The translations under genes and the position numbers were made by a program. From the NCBI GenBank assembly GCA_036563485.1, contig DATCMI010000001.1, positions 952,938-1,016,937 of the forward strand: 64,000 nt of DNA. The letters run 5' to 3'. The notes below the pieces were generated by a model. It was given only the letters and a program-made list of their open reading frames with translations, was not told where the DNA came from and made no database searches. Within the stretch, counting starts at the first letter, position 1. Each line of letters begins with the position of its first letter. Source of the stretch: Sphingomicrobium sp. (GTDB taxonomy: Bacteria > Pseudomonadota > Alphaproteobacteria > Sphingomonadales > Sphingomonadaceae). This document shows positions 1 through 11,894 of the stretch, piece after piece.

Positions 1-83
1 CGCTGCGCTCGCAATGACGCGCGATCCAGGGCTTTGGAAAAACCGCTCATCCTGAGTGGCCGCGCAAGCGGCGTATCGAAGAA
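1..83. repeat. Intergenic palindromic repeat remnants
   Basis: No gene is visible here. The stretch opens with a CGCTCGCAATGACG-type motif and continues with CATCCTGAG followed by a perfect small hairpin (GCCGC at 59-63, loop GCAA, GCGGC at 68-72) and TCGAAGAATC. From memory, both resemble short dispersed intergenic repeats common in sphingomonad genomes. The hairpin ends just before the stop codon of the minus-strand mipA-like gene, so it may also protect or terminate that transcript. There is no clear U-tract. Confidence 0.45.
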
Positions 84-860
84 TCAGCGCTTGATCGTAA
101 ACGTATAATTTAGCCCGGCGCCGACCGACACCTGGTTGCGCGACCCCAGCTCGCGGACGATCGGCGACTTGGCCGCATCGCCGACCAGCCGCTCGTAGCG
201 GGCGAAGCCGAACATGCCCCAGCGCGGGTTGAACTGCAGCGAAAGCCCGCTCGCCATCGCGACGCCATGGACTCCGCCGCCTGGCTGGTAAGCCGGCAGG
301 CCGCTCGCCAGCGCCGCAACCGGAGTCACGCCGAAATAGGCTCGCTGATACTTCTTGTCCGAAAACAGCAGCCGCGGGCCTACCGAGAAGACATATTTGT
401 CTCCGTCGCGCCACACGTGATCGGCGCCGATCTGGCCGACCAGCCCTTCATGGCCGCCGAGCCCCTTCACCAGCTCGCCCCGAAGATGAAGCGACCGGTT
501 GATCTCATAGCTTGCGAACGCACCCGCTTCGAAGGTCCGCTTCACCTTGCCGAGCGGCGCGCCGACATCCGAGTCCTTGCGGGCGTTTGAGAGGCTGGCG
601 GCGGGGCCGAACTTGAACCCGCCCGTCGAGACGACGGGGATGCCGAACCGGTAATCAGGCGCTTCGAAGCCAAACTCGTTGCTGCCGCGGTCGATGTCGA
701 CGTCCCATAGCGGGCCCACTTCCATCTTGTCGGAGCCGACGAAGTCCGGCCGCAGCTGCGCGCCGGCACCGACGCGAACGCGGATGTCCTTGCGTTCCTG
801 CGCCAGGGCCGGGGTCCAGGCCGGCGCCAACGCCACGGCCGCGATCAAAAGCTTCTTCAT
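84..860 (-). CDS. MipA/OmpV family outer-membrane protein
   Basis: The 258-aa product begins with a Sec signal peptide (MKKLLIAAVALAP...ALAQ) and continues as an Ala/Gly/Tyr-rich beta-barrel ending in VGAGLNYTFTIKR, with alternating hydrophobic strands and a near-terminal aromatic as expected for an outer-membrane barrel. The pattern fits the MipA/OmpV family (MltA-interacting protein), an outer-membrane scaffold or porin-like protein. An ATG-ATG pair occurs at 863 and 860, preceded by a GGGCGAG Shine-Dalgarno. I chose 860 because it starts the signal peptide. A 23-residue upstream extension is possible but has no signal character. The gene is probably monocistronic, as cysNC ends 72 bp upstream. 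The family assignment is good; the exact function is unknown. Confidence 0.8.
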   Translation of the reverse strand: MKKLLIAAVALAPAWTPALAQERKDIRVRVGAGAQLRPDFVGSDKMEVGPLWDVDIDRGSNEFGFEAPDYRFGIPVVSTGGFKFGPAASLSNARKDSDVGAPLGKVKRTFEAGAFASYEINRSLHLRGELVKGLGGHEGLVGQIGADHVWRDGDKYVFSVGPRLLFSDKKYQRAYFGVTPVAALASGLPAYQPGGGVHGVAMASGLSLQFNPRWGMFGFARYERLVGDAAKSPIVRELGSRNQVSVGAGLNYTFTIKR

Positions 861-932
861 CATCTCGCCCAAACAGCCTTTGTGGAACTTGGTTGCACCT
901 GCGTATCGGTTTCTAGACCCAAAGACCACGCT

Positions 933-2855
933 TCAGCGCCGCTCCATCAGCTTTTCGACGATCAGCTCGGCCGCCTGTTCGGCGCTGAGCTTGGTCGTGT
1001 CGATATGGATTTCCGCCTGTTCGGGCGGCTCGTACGGGCTGTCGATCCCGGTGAAATTCTTGATCTCGCCGGCCCGCGCCTTGGCATAGAGCCCCTTCAC
1101 GTCGCGCTTTTCGGCTTCGGCGATCGGCGTGTCGATGAACACTTCGATGAACTCGCCGTCGGGAAGCATCTGACGGACCATCTCCCGTTCGGCCCGGAAG
1201 GGCGAGATGAAGGCCGTCAGCACGATCAGGCCGGCGTCGGCCATCAGCCGCGCGACCTCGCCCACGCGGCGGATATTCTCGATCCGGTCGGCTTCGGTGA
1301 AGCCGAGGTCGCGGTTGAGCCCGTGGCGGACATTGTCGCCGTCGAGCAGGAAGGTGTGCCGCCCGCGCGCCGCAAGTTTGGTCTCGACGAGGTTGGCGAT
1401 GGTCGACTTGCCCGCGCCCGACAGGCCGGTGAACCACAGCACCGCCGGCTTCTGGCCCTTGAGCGCCGCATGGGTGTCGCGCCCGACGTCGAGATGCTGG
1501 CGGTGGATGTTCATGGCGCGGCGGAGCGCGAAATGGAGCATGCCGCAGCCGACGGTGGCATTGGTCAGCTTGTCGATCAGGATGAAGCCGCCGAGCGCCT
1601 TGTTCGGGCTCGTGCCTTCCACCGCATAAGGTTCGAACACGATCTCGCGGTCGGTCGCGATCTCGGCGACGCCAATACCGTTCAGCGCCAGCCGCTTGGT
1701 CGCGAGATGTTCGAGCGTGTTGACGTTGATCTCGTACTTCGGCTCCTGGACCGTTGCCGTGACGGTCTGCGTGCCGATCTTCATCCAATAGCCGCGGCCC
1801 GGAAGCAGCTCCTCATCGGCCATCCACACGATCGTGGCTTCGAACTGGTCGGAAACTTCGGGCGGGTCGCCGGCGGCTGCAATGACGTCGCCGCGTGAGC
1901 AATCCACCTCGTCGGTGAAGGTGACCGTCACGGACTCGCCCGCGGTCGCCTCGGTGAGGTCGCCGGTCAAGGTGACGATCCGGTCGATATGCGTCGTGCG
2001 GCCGGACGGCAGGATCCGCACTTCGGCACCGGGGCCCATCGTGCCCGATGCGATCTGGCCCGAAAAGCCGCGGAAGTTCTGGTTGGGCCGATTGACCCAT
2101 TGCACCGGCATTCGCAGCGGCTTGGCGGCGTCCGCCGCGGTGTCGAGCGGCACCGTATCGAGATGTTCGAGCAGGCTCGGCCCCTCATACCAGCCGGTGG
2201 CATCGCTGCGGCTCATGATATTGTCGCCGGCTAGGCCGGACACGGGAATCGGCACCCAATCGGCGATGCCGATCTGGTCTGCAAACCGGCGATAGTCGGC
2301 GCAGATCGCGTCGAACGCGCCTTGGTCGTAATCAACCAGATCCATCTTGTTCACCGCCAGCACAAAGCGGCGGATACCGACGAGCTTGGCGAGATAAGAG
2401 TGCCGCCGCGTCTGCGTCAGCACGCCCTTGCGGGCATCGACCAGCAGGATGGCAAGGTCCGCGGTCGACGCGCCGGTCACCATGTTGCGCGTATATTGCT
2501 CATGGCCCGGCGTATCCGCGACGATGAACTTGCGCCTCGCGCTGGAAAAGAAGCGATAGGCGACGTCGATGGTGATGCCCTGCTCCCGCTCCGCCGAAAG
2601 CCCGTCGACCAGAAGCGCGAAATCGATCTTCGCGCCTTGCGTGCCGTGCTTCTTGCTGTCCGCTTCCAGCGCGTCGAGCTGGTCGTCGAAGATCTGCTTG
2701 GACTCGTAGAGCAGCCGCCCGATCAGCGTGGACTTGCCGTCATCGACGCTGCCGCAGGTGATGAAGCGAAGCAGCTCCTTGCGCTCCTGCTCGGCGAGCC
2801 AGGCGCGGACATCGCGGCGGATCAGGTCCTGGTCGGAATCAAGCGGGCGGCTCAT
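933..2855 (-). CDS. cysNC: Bifunctional sulfate adenylyltransferase subunit 1 / adenylylsulfate kinase (CysN-CysC fusion)
   Basis: A 640-aa cytoplasmic enzyme. Residues 1 to about 435 form a CysN-type GTPase: G1 loop [13 protein letters not shown]3 DTPGHEQY, G4 NKMD, followed by EF-Tu-like barrels. The C-terminal ~200 residues form an APS kinase (CysC) with P-loop GLSGAGKST and the [11 protein letters not shown] motif. With CysD it makes APS from sulfate and ATP, driven by GTP hydrolysis, and then phosphorylates APS to PAPS for sulfate assimilation or sulfation. The ATG overlaps the cysD stop by one base (TGATG), so the pair is translationally coupled. The fused layout (about 640 aa) is common in alphaproteobacteria. 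The sequence looks intact. Confidence 0.97.
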   Translation of the reverse strand: MSRPLDSDQDLIRRDVRAWLAEQERKELLRFITCGSVDDGKSTLIGRLLYESKQIFDDQLDALEADSKKHGTQGAKIDFALLVDGLSAEREQGITIDVAYRFFSSARRKFIVADTPGHEQYTRNMVTGASTADLAILLVDARKGVLTQTRRHSYLAKLVGIRRFVLAVNKMDLVDYDQGAFDAICADYRRFADQIGIADWVPIPVSGLAGDNIMSRSDATGWYEGPSLLEHLDTVPLDTAADAAKPLRMPVQWVNRPNQNFRGFSGQIASGTMGPGAEVRILPSGRTTHIDRIVTLTGDLTEATAGESVTVTFTDEVDCSRGDVIAAAGDPPEVSDQFEATIVWMADEELLPGRGYWMKIGTQTVTATVQEPKYEINVNTLEHLATKRLALNGIGVAEIATDREIVFEPYAVEGTSPNKALGGFILIDKLTNATVGCGMLHFALRRAMNIHRQHLDVGRDTHAALKGQKPAVLWFTGLSGAGKSTIANLVETKLAARGRHTFLLDGDNVRHGLNRDLGFTEADRIENIRRVGEVARLMADAGLIVLTAFISPFRAEREMVRQMLPDGEFIEVFIDTPIAEAEKRDVKGLYAKARAGEIKNFTGIDSPYEPPEQAEIHIDTTKLSAEQAAELIVEKLMERR

Positions 2856-3754
2856 CAGAAATAGCCCTCCTGCTTCTTCTTCTCCATCGACGCGCTGCCC
2901 CCGTCCTTGTCGATGATCCGGCCCTGCCGCTCGCTGGTCTTGGTCAGCAGCATCTCGGCGACAATATCTTCTATGGTCTGCGCTTCGCTCTCGACCGCGC
3001 CGGATAGTGGGTAGCAGCCGAGGGTACGGAACCGCACCTTGCGCGGCTGCGGCGTTTCGCCGTCAAGCGGGAAACGCTCGTCATCGACCATCAGGATGAG
3101 GCCGTCGCGGACGACCGTCGGCCGGTCCGCCGCGAAGTAGAGCGGCACGATCTCGATGCCTTCGCGCATGATGTACTGCCAGACGTCGAGCTCGGTCCAG
3201 TTCGAGATCGGGAAGACCCGCATGCTCTCGCCCTTCGCCTTGCGCGCATTGTAGAGGTTCCACAGCTCCGGGCGCTGCCGCTTCGGATCCCAGCGGTGGT
3301 TGCGGTCGCGAAAGCTGAACACGCGTTCCTTGGCGCGGCTCTTCTCCTCGTCGCGCCGGGCGCCGCCGAACGCCGCGTCGAAGCCATATTTGTCGAGCGC
3401 CTGCTTCAGACCTTCGGTCTTCCACATGTCGGTGTGCATCGGGCCGTGGTCGAACGGGTTGATACCTTGCTCCATCGCCTCCGGGTTGCGGTGGACCAGC
3501 AGCTCGATCCCGTCTTCCGCCCCCACCTTCTCGCGGAGCGCATACATGTCCCTGAACTTCCACGTCGTATCGACGTGGAGCAGCGGGAAGGGCAGCGGGC
3601 TGGGCGCAAAAGCCTTCTTGGCCAGGTGCAGCATCACCGCCGAATCCTTGCCGATCGAATAGAGCATCACCGGCCGCTCGGCCTCGGCGACGGTCTCGCG
3701 CAGGATGTGGATGCTCTCGGCTTCGAGCCGGTCGAGATGGGTCAGCGCTTTCAC
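2855..3754 (-). CDS. cysD: Sulfate adenylyltransferase subunit 2 (CysD)
   Basis: A 299-aa PAPS-reductase-like ATP pyrophosphatase. The PP-loop is visible as [16 protein letters not shown] near residue 35, with [16 protein letters not shown] and the C-terminal [11 protein letters not shown] typical of CysD. It is the catalytic adenylyltransferase half that works with the CysN GTPase domain encoded immediately downstream. It is first in the cysD-cysNC operon. The start at 3754 ([15 protein letters not shown]) matches the family's usual N-terminus. No CysB-type or S-box element was recognised in the 119-bp divergent interval to the EF-hand gene. Length and motifs are complete. Confidence 0.97.
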   Translation of the reverse strand: MKALTHLDRLEAESIHILRETVAEAERPVMLYSIGKDSAVMLHLAKKAFAPSPLPFPLLHVDTTWKFRDMYALREKVGAEDGIELLVHRNPEAMEQGINPFDHGPMHTDMWKTEGLKQALDKYGFDAAFGGARRDEEKSRAKERVFSFRDRNHRWDPKRQRPELWNLYNARKAKGESMRVFPISNWTELDVWQYIMREGIEIVPLYFAADRPTVVRDGLILMVDDERFPLDGETPQPRKVRFRTLGCYPLSGAVESEAQTIEDIVAEMLLTKTSERQGRIIDKDGGSASMEKKKQEGYF

Positions 3755-3873
3755 GGCTGGGCTGATAGCATGCGGCAGCGTCGCGTCGAGTAGCGCAGCC
3801 GGTCGACGGCATGGCGCGAACCGGCTATTGCCGCTGCAAGGCCCGAACTCTTTGTCTTCGTTAGGGAATTGAC

Positions 3874-4383
3874 ATGACCATATTGCCCATTCGCTTCGCC
3901 GTAGCCGCCGTGATCGCCGCCGTCGCCGTCTCGCCGCTGGCCGCCCAGAGCGCCGCCGGTACGCAGGCCGCTCCGGCGGTGCCGACCCGCACGCAGCTCG
4001 TCACGATGCTCGACGCCGGCTTCAAGAGCCTCGACACCAACAACGACGGGACTCTGTCGCAAAGCGAGGTCGCCGCTGCCGAGACCAAGATCATCCAGAC
4101 CCGCGTGGCGCAGATTCGCACCCGCCTGGAAGCCGAGTTCACGGCCGCCGACACCAACAAGGACGGGCAGCTCAGCAAGGCCGAGTTCATGGCGGCCGCG
4201 CCGCAGGCTCCGGCGACCGGCCCCAACGGCGCCGAGGCGCTGGCCCGCTACGACAGCAACAAGGACGGCAAGATCAGCGCCGCCGAGTTCCGCGCCCCGC
4301 GCGTCGCCGCTTTCGATGCGATCGACACCAACAAGGACGGCACCTTGAGCAGCGCCGAGCGCCGGGCCGGACAGAAGCGCTAA
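3874..4383 (+). CDS. Exported EF-hand calcium-binding protein
   Basis: A 169-aa product with an N-terminal signal peptide (cleavage probably after LAAQ) and four canonical EF-hand loops: [36 protein letters not shown] and [12 protein letters not shown]. Each keeps the Asp/Asn ligands, the central Gly and the final Glu, so it should bind up to four Ca2+ in the periplasm or outside the cell. The start is the ATG at 3874, followed directly by a hydrophobic stretch. It is transcribed divergently from cysD. Its role is unknown; calmodulin-like sensors and calcium buffers are both possible. Confidence 0.85.
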   Translation: MTILPIRFAVAAVIAAVAVSPLAAQSAAGTQAAPAVPTRTQLVTMLDAGFKSLDTNNDGTLSQSEVAAAETKIIQTRVAQIRTRLEAEFTAADTNKDGQLSKAEFMAAAPQAPATGPNGAEALARYDSNKDGKISAAEFRAPRVAAFDAIDTNKDGTLSSAERRAGQKR

Positions 4384-4390
4384 GGCGCGC

Positions 4391-4699
4391 CTACAGCCGC
4401 TCGGCCGCCGACGCGCGGATCATCACCTCGTCCTGCGCGAACCGCCGCTCGAGATCGCGGCGGTATGCGTCCCACCAGGCGCGGTCGAGCGCGTCGGCGA
4501 TCACTTCGAAGATGACGATGGCGTCGCGGTCGACCTCTCCGCCTTCGCTTTCCCAAAGCCCCTCGGCCGGCGCGCGCGTGAACGCCGTCAGCCCGCCGAA
4601 CCGCTCGACCAGCTCGCTTCGAACCTCGCCGAACAGCGCCGGCGGCTGGTCCGACCCATCGTTCCGCTTCAGCGGCAGGAAGACCTCGATCACGTGCAT
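4391..4699 (-). CDS. Conserved hypothetical protein, 102 aa
   Basis: A small soluble acidic protein without signal peptide or membrane segment. It starts MHVIEVFLPLKRNDG and has a Trp-rich stretch (ALDRAWWDAYRRDLERRF). The layout (an N-terminal strand, then a helix, then two-strand pattern) is reminiscent of ferredoxin-like or dimeric alpha/beta-barrel proteins, but I recognise no specific family. It is convergent with the EF-hand gene (7 bp apart). Upstream lie a palindromic repeat and the thiC riboswitch on the other strand. Codon use matches its neighbours, so it is probably a real gene of unknown function. Confidence 0.65.
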   Translation of the reverse strand: MHVIEVFLPLKRNDGSDQPPALFGEVRSELVERFGGLTAFTRAPAEGLWESEGGEVDRDAIVIFEVIADALDRAWWDAYRRDLERRFAQDEVMIRASAAERL

Positions 4700-4714
4700 G
4701 CCCTACCAACTTTC

Positions 4715-4740
4715 GTCATGCCGGACTTGATCCGGCATCC
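4715..4740. repeat. REP-like palindrome
   Basis: The core ATGCCGGA (4718-4725), a 5-nt CTTGA loop and TCCGGCAT (4731-4738) form a perfect 8-bp hairpin. GTCATGCCGGACTTGATCCGG is a familiar dispersed intergenic palindrome of alphaproteobacteria. It sits between the start of the 102-aa gene and the TPP riboswitch and is probably not part of the riboswitch fold. Confidence 0.6.
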
Positions 4741-4760
4741 GCCATACTCTCTAAGCTCAA

Positions 4761-7300
<2,540 letters not shown>

Positions 7301-7301
7301 T

Positions 7302-7434
7302 CTGCGAGCTCCGCTGGAGCGAACAGTTCAAGCCTCAGCCTCGACCCACAACACCGCCGAGCAATATCACGACCAGACGCTCTCCGCGGAAGGCGCGAAG
7401 ACGGCATTTCTGGAGCATGTGCGGGTCGGCGCGG
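7302..7434 (+). pseudogene. Decayed fragment of the thiC 3' region
   Basis: This stretch aligns with thiC positions about 6424-6555. A 26-nt run is identical (7356-7381 against 6477-6502), and translation gives [18 protein letters not shown] against [18 protein letters not shown] in intact thiC. Upstream, ELRWSEQF matches EFRWRDQF in a different frame, so at least one frameshift separates the halves. The cysteines of the cluster motif are lost or shifted. It has no start codon of its own and is a non-functional partial duplication. Confidence 0.85.
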
Positions 7435-7465
7435 GCATAGAGCACGACTGAGCGCGGCGAGCGCG

Positions 7466-9100
7466 TCAGGCCTCCAGTACGTCCAGCACGTCGGCTTGGC
7501 CCGGCGTAGCAAGGCGGCCGACCACTCGGCAGCGAAGGCCTTCCGGCAGGAAATCGATCGTCGCCGTGCCGTTCAGTTCTGTGGCGAGGCTCCGCTCGAT
7601 CAGGCGAGTCCCGAAGCCCCTCCGCGCCGGCTCCGTCGCCGGCGGGCCGCCGCTTTCCGCCCACAGCAGTTCGAACGCCCTCGCATCCCCGCTCCAGCGG
7701 ACCGTGATGTGGCCTTCGCGCACAGACAATGCGCCATATTTCACCGCATTCGTGGCCAGCTCGTGCAAGGCGAGTGCGAGGGTCACTGCAGTCTGCGGCG
7801 GCACGTGAATGTCCGGCCCTTCGCGGCTGCAGCGGTCGTCACTGCAAAATGGCGCAAGCGCGACCTGCACGATTTCGTCGAGCGAGGCGCTCCGCCACCG
7901 CTCGCGAGTGAGCAGGTTATGGGCCTGCCCAAGCGCCTGCAACCTTAACTCGAAGGCGCGGATCGATGCCCTCGGGTCGGCAGCCTCGCGAAAGGTCTGA
8001 TGGGCGAGGCTCTGGACCACCGATAGCGTGTTCTTCACCCGGTGGTTCAGCTCGCCGATCAACATCTGCTGGTTGCGCTCGCTACGCAGCCTCGCATCCG
8101 ACGCTTGCCTAAGGGCCGCTGCGGCCGCGTCGAACTCGGTGAAGCCCGTTGACCCGCCCCTGAAGTCAGCGTCCGGGTCAAGGACTTGCCCGAGTTGCTC
8201 GAGACCCCTGGTGAGGCGGCGGCCAAGGATCGCTGCCAGGGCACATCCAAGCAGGACGAGGATCAGCGCGAACAGCGAACCGTGCATCAGCGCGCCGAGC
8301 GAGCCCTTGTCGGCCGACTTCAACGGCATGCCGACAATGACCGACCAGCCGGAACGGGGAGAGCGCTGAAACGCGGTAAGCATGCGCACGCCTTCCAGGC
8401 TCTCACTTTCGAGCGATGCTGCATCGGCCGCCTGCATCCGCTCCCGAAGGACCGACGTCGTTGCTTTGCCGACGAACGCGTCGGGACGGATGTTGCGCCA
8501 GATTACAATGCCATTGCGGTCGACGAGGCTCGCCAGTTCGCCCGCCTCCTGGTTCTGCCGACGGACGATCGCTCTGAAGAATTCGGGCCGGAAGACGACA
8601 CTTAAGGCATAGGCTGGGGGTCGAGAAAATTCGTCCCCGACATCGACACAGACGATCCTCGCCTGGATGGCGCCGGCGGATAGATCGCAGACATGCTGAC
8701 GCCCGGCGTCCAGCGCCTGCCACATTTTCTGCGGCGGAGGTGCCTTCGGCAACGCCGCTCCGCGCGCAAGACGGGTGTTTACCCATTGCCGGCCGTCGCG
8801 GCTCTGGACCACGATCCACGCGTCTTTGGTCGTGAAGGCCGCCCGCGCCTGTCGGTCGACGGCAGACCAGTCGCGGTTGCGCATGGCGTCAGACGCCGAA
8901 AGCGCGCTCAGGACCCCCCGTGCACGCTCCAGCTCGGCATCGACGGCGAGCGACAGGACCTGCGCGGTCTCACGCCCCTGGGCTGCAAATTCACGCCTGC
9001 TGGTCTCGCGTGCCTGCCATAGCAGGACCCCGAAACCGATCGTGGAAAGCAGCATGCAAGTGACGACCAGGGCAATCAGATATGCACGAACAGATTTCAC
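7466..9100 (-). CDS. Membrane-bound HWE-family sensor histidine kinase
   Basis: 544 aa. A transmembrane segment at about residues 7-29, a roughly 240-residue periplasmic sensor with PAS/Cache-like character, a second membrane segment at about 272-293, then a cytoplasmic kinase. The phosphoacceptor is His353 in LIGELNHRVKNTLS. The N box is LHELATNAVKYG (near residue 451), and the WAESGGP segment carries the Trp-x-Glu that names the HWE/HisKA_2 group typical of alphaproteobacteria. No response regulator is adjacent, so its partner is encoded elsewhere. Members of this group often feed the PhyR-EcfG general stress response, but that link is only inferred here. Confidence 0.88.
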   Translation of the reverse strand: MKSVRAYLIALVVTCMLLSTIGFGVLLWQARETSRREFAAQGRETAQVLSLAVDAELERARGVLSALSASDAMRNRDWSAVDRQARAAFTTKDAWIVVQSRDGRQWVNTRLARGAALPKAPPPQKMWQALDAGRQHVCDLSAGAIQARIVCVDVGDEFSRPPAYALSVVFRPEFFRAIVRRQNQEAGELASLVDRNGIVIWRNIRPDAFVGKATTSVLRERMQAADAASLESESLEGVRMLTAFQRSPRSGWSVIVGMPLKSADKGSLGALMHGSLFALILVLLGCALAAILGRRLTRGLEQLGQVLDPDADFRGGSTGFTEFDAAAAALRQASDARLRSERNQQMLIGELNHRVKNTLSVVQSLAHQTFREAADPRASIRAFELRLQALGQAHNLLTRERWRSASLDEIVQVALAPFCSDDRCSREGPDIHVPPQTAVTLALALHELATNAVKYGALSVREGHITVRWSGDARAFELLWAESGGPPATEPARRGFGTRLIERSLATELNGTATIDFLPEGLRCRVVGRLATPGQADVLDVLEA

Positions 9101-9224
9101 GTTGGACGCCCCGCCCGAGAAGATGGAAGGCTGTTAGCAGGTTTTTGCGGCGTGGCGACTGCCCCTCCAACGCTTCGGGAAACGCCGCCACTCGACGATC
9201 TCAATCGCAGGTTTGGAGCCGATG

Positions 9225-9740
9225 ATGCTCAGCCGCTACACCGCTTCTGTGACCTACGATTTCCGCCCCGTCACCGCCGCCGACCTGCCCTTGCTCCGCT
9301 CCTGGCGCGCGCAGCTGCACTGGACCGAGTGGTGGGGCGACGCACAGGGCGACGAGGGGTTCTTCGAGGCTGCGTTGGCCGACCCGCATACCGCCTGCTG
9401 GCTGGTCGAGCTGGGCGGCCGCGCGATCGCTTACGCGCAGGATTATGACCCGCACGCCTGGCCCGGCCACCACTTCGCGCACCTGCCGCCGCGATCGCGC
9501 GGCGTGGACCAGTCGATCGGCCCTGCCGAGCTCGTTGGCCAAGGCCACGGCTCAGCCTTCGTGCGCGCACATGTCGAGCGGCTGTTCGCGGCCGGCGCGC
9601 CCGCCGTGGGAACCGATCCGGACCCCGACAACGCCCGCGCCATCCGTGCCTATGAAAAGGCCGGCTTCACCATCGCCGGCGGCCCGGTGGATACGCACTG
9701 GGGCCGGGCCTTGCTGATGGAGTGCCGGCCCTTCGCCTGA
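9225..9740 (+). CDS. GNAT-family N-acetyltransferase, AAC(6')-like
   Basis: 171 aa. It resembles the aminoglycoside 6'-N-acetyltransferase branch of GNAT proteins: YDFRPVTAADLPLLRSW at the N-terminus, HWTEWWGD, the AYAQDYDPHAWPGHHF stretch, and the acetyl-CoA-binding region GQGHGSAFVRAHVERLF followed by DPDPDNARAIRAYEKAGF. Two ATGs occur at 9222 and 9225. I chose 9225 because GGAG at 9215-9218 is then 6 bp away; a TTG at 9213 is less likely. The substrate may be an aminoglycoside, a siderophore or lysine, and sequence alone does not say which. Resistance should not be assumed. Confidence 0.8.
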   Translation: MLSRYTASVTYDFRPVTAADLPLLRSWRAQLHWTEWWGDAQGDEGFFEAALADPHTACWLVELGGRAIAYAQDYDPHAWPGHHFAHLPPRSRGVDQSIGPAELVGQGHGSAFVRAHVERLFAAGAPAVGTDPDPDNARAIRAYEKAGFTIAGGPVDTHWGRALLMECRPFA

Positions 9741-9814
9741 CTGACACGCAGCTCGGCTCAGCGTCCACGTCGAAACGACCAAGTCGCGACTGATTCGTGA
9801 ATCCGCCTCGCTTG

Positions 9815-10249
9815 TCAGAAGCGCGGGTTCGGGTTTGACTGGTCCTTCGGCGGCCCGGCCACGACGTCCCAATGTTCGACGATCTTGCAGTCCTTGAGCC
9901 GGAAGAAGTCGGCGATGGCATAGGGAGGCGCACCGGGTGCCGGCGTGAATCGCGCGTGCAGGGCGACAAGCTCACCCGCAGCGATGACGCGAAGGACCTC
10001 CCACCTCGCCTGCGGCACCGCCTTGATCAGTCCGGCCAGGAACGCCGCCGCGCCGTCGCGAGTGCCCTGCGGGACGTCGGGCTTATGCTCGATGAAGTCG
10101 GGCGAAACATATTTTGCGAACGCAGCCGCCGGCTGCTTCTGAATCAGAGCCTCGCGATAGAAGTTTGAGACGAGTTGCCGGTGCAGCTTCGCGCTCGGCT
10201 GGCATACGGCGGCGGCTTGGGCGAGCAGCGCCATGGTCGCGAGGATCAT
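9815..10249 (-). CDS. Exported SnoaL-like (NTF2-fold) protein
   Basis: 144 aa with a short signal peptide (MILATMALLAQAAAVC) followed by an NTF2/SnoaL-like domain: AFAKYVSPDFIEHKPDVPQG and the closing pattern IADFFRLKDCKIVEHWDVV, which is diagnostic of the SnoaL-like polyketide-cyclase group. The start at 10249 is supported by a GGGGGAA Shine-Dalgarno just upstream. A longer open frame extends upstream but lacks coding character. The protein is probably periplasmic with unknown activity; many of these are of undefined function. It is divergent from the cupin lipoprotein gene. Confidence 0.78.
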   Translation of the reverse strand: MILATMALLAQAAAVCQPSAKLHRQLVSNFYREALIQKQPAAAFAKYVSPDFIEHKPDVPQGTRDGAAAFLAGLIKAVPQARWEVLRVIAAGELVALHARFTPAPGAPPYAIADFFRLKDCKIVEHWDVVAGPPKDQSNPNPRF

Positions 10250-10401
10250 CGGCAATTCCCCCTTTTTTTGCGAAGCTGGCACTGCCTGGCGGCGACTGCA
10301 AACTAATCTGACGAAGTGCCGCTCGTCCTCACCACACGAGCGCGCGGCCAAGCTGCGCGGCGGGCCGGCGCTGTTAGCCTGCGGGCGAAAGGGGACAGGC
10401 G

Positions 10402-11055
10402 ATGCGCGCAAGTTCGATGCTAGTCCTTTGCCTACTTGCCTCCTGCAGCGGCAGAGAGGCCCCGGATGCAGAACGCACTGCATTCTCATCCGCGGCGACT
10501 GGAACCATCCGCAAATCCAATGCACCGGCGGCCAGGCCGAGCCTCGCGCCGTTCGTCGCGATGAGCTCGGACGTGGAGGTATTGCACGGCAATCCCGACC
10601 TGCCCGGCCAGCCGTTCGTCATCCGCATCCGCGAGCTGCCCGGAACCATCGTTCCGCCGCACTCGCATCCCGTCGACGAGCATTTGACGATCGTCTCCGG
10701 CACCTGGCACTTTGGCTTCGGGGACAGGTTCGATCGCGCGCGCCTCGCCGCGCTCCCAACCGGCAGCTATGGCTATGCGCCGAAGGGCAGCACGATGTTC
10801 GCTTACGCGCCCGACGGCGCAGTGGTTCAGGTTCATGGCGTCGGCCCGTTCCACATCAATTGGAAGCATGGGATCGCCACACTCGACGATCAGCCGGCGC
10901 GCTTCCGCTTCCGCCGGGGCGAGCGGGTCTCCACTTCCCGAGGCTCCGGGATGATCCGCCAAGGCTATGTTTCAGGCCCGTTGGTGCAGTACGAAATCGA
11001 GGGTGGCCCCACCGGGCTGTTCATGGCGCAGGAACGAGACCTTCGCCCGAATTAG
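10402..11055 (+). CDS. Cupin-domain lipoprotein
   Basis: 217 aa. The N-terminus is a lipoprotein signal with lipobox LASC (Cys15). The mature part carries a cupin barrel whose first motif PGTIVPPHSHPVDEHLTIVSG retains the His-x-His and downstream Glu/His metal ligands. It is therefore probably an envelope-anchored metal-binding cupin; enzymatic or sensory roles are both possible. A GGGGACAGGCG site precedes the ATG. Its 3' end is almost flush with the convergent DUF1810 gene (3 bp gap). Confidence 0.8.
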   Translation: MRASSMLVLCLLASCSGREAPDAERTAFSSAATGTIRKSNAPAARPSLAPFVAMSSDVEVLHGNPDLPGQPFVIRIRELPGTIVPPHSHPVDEHLTIVSGTWHFGFGDRFDRARLAALPTGSYGYAPKGSTMFAYAPDGAVVQVHGVGPFHINWKHGIATLDDQPARFRFRRGERVSTSRGSGMIRQGYVSGPLVQYEIEGGPTGLFMAQERDLRPN

Positions 11056-11058
11056 CAA

Positions 11059-11409
11059 TCAAGCGGAGCCGAAAATCTCCACGCTGGACCTGAACTTCAT
11101 CGCATCCAACTCGCCGAAGATCTCCTCAAGGCTCCGGCCCTTCTCCACCCACGACCGCACCGCCGCGACGCACTCGCGGTATCGCGACCCGAGCAGCGGA
11201 TGCGCCAGATAGGCGCGCGCTTCTTCCTCGCCTGACAAGCCGTAGAACTTCGCCATCGCGCTCCGCCCCAGCTCCGCACTCTGCGGAAAGATGAACCACA
11301 TCCAGTGGCTGCGCTTCTCGCCAGCGCGGATTTCCGCCAGCGCCTGCTCGTACACGCCGCCGCTCTGCGCTTCGAGGAAGCGCTGCAGGTTGAAGCAGTC
11401 CTCGGCCAT
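11059..11409 (-). CDS. DUF1810 family protein, short at the C-terminus
   Basis: 116 aa. The family signature is clear: FNLQRFLEAQ near the start, the SHWMWFIFPQ motif, and YLAHPLLGSRYRECV. DUF1810 proteins are small soluble proteins of unknown function, usually around 140 aa with a C-terminal block after the KFRSS-type segment. Here the frame stops right after EIFGSA, so the last 20-25 residues seem to be missing and the gene abuts the convergent cupin gene. It may be a functional short form or a truncated one. Confidence 0.75.
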   Translation of the reverse strand: MAEDCFNLQRFLEAQSGGVYEQALAEIRAGEKRSHWMWFIFPQSAELGRSAMAKFYGLSGEEEARAYLAHPLLGSRYRECVAAVRSWVEKGRSLEEIFGELDAMKFRSSVEIFGSA

Positions 11410-11423
11410 GCCGCCCGTCTAGC

Positions 11424-11768
11424 TCAGCGGGCGCAACCCTCAACTGCGGCGGCGATCGTCGGGCCCGATCCGGGCCGCGCTTCGCCGCTCAGGCGGAGGC
11501 TCGTGCCCGAGCGGCTGCCGCGCATCGTCAGGAAATAGGGCGAGTCCGTCTGCGCGGCGGGTACGGTCGAGAAGGTGCCGCCGCCGCCTTCGTCCGGCAC
11601 GAAGGCCCACGGGCGCTCAGCCTTGTCCTGGCTGGTGATGAAGCAGTCGCGGAATGATTCGAGGCTCCGCGCGCTGGTCCGCTGGACCTCGGCGGGCTGC
11701 GCCGCGGCACCGGCGGGGGCAGCCATGACGAAGACGGCGGACAGGCCGACCCAGATGCGGCAGGTCAT
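11424..11768 (-). CDS. Hypothetical secreted protein, 114 aa
   Basis: The product has a signal peptide (MTCRIWVGLSAVFVMAAPAGAAAQ) and a mature part of about 90 residues with two cysteines (FRDCFITS and VEGCAR) that could form a disulfide. I recognise no family. The start at 11768 is supported by GGAG six bases upstream. It lies 14 bp upstream of the DUF1810 gene on the same strand and may be co-transcribed with it. Function unknown. Confidence 0.65.
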   Translation of the reverse strand: MTCRIWVGLSAVFVMAAPAGAAAQPAEVQRTSARSLESFRDCFITSQDKAERPWAFVPDEGGGGTFSTVPAAQTDSPYFLTMRGSRSGTSLRLSGEARPGSGPTIAAAVEGCAR

Positions 11769-11894
11769 GAAACACTCCAACCCGCGCGCGCAATCCAGGA
11801 CGGATTGTCGAAAAAGCGTTGACGGTCAAAGGGTTAAACGCCGGACAACGGAAAAGGTCCCGCCGCTCATTTTTTGCGTCCTGAACTTGCGGCT

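Noticed and set aside
882-1898. Long plus-strand open frame (338 codons) opposite cysNC
   Set aside because: It is antisense to a clearly recognised enzyme; GC-rich genomes give long shadow frames and its translation (many Arg, Asp, His, Gly) has no family features.
9225-9740. Aminoglycoside resistance gene
   Set aside because: The fold resembles AAC(6') enzymes, but the same domain acetylates siderophores and other amines, so no resistance claim is made.
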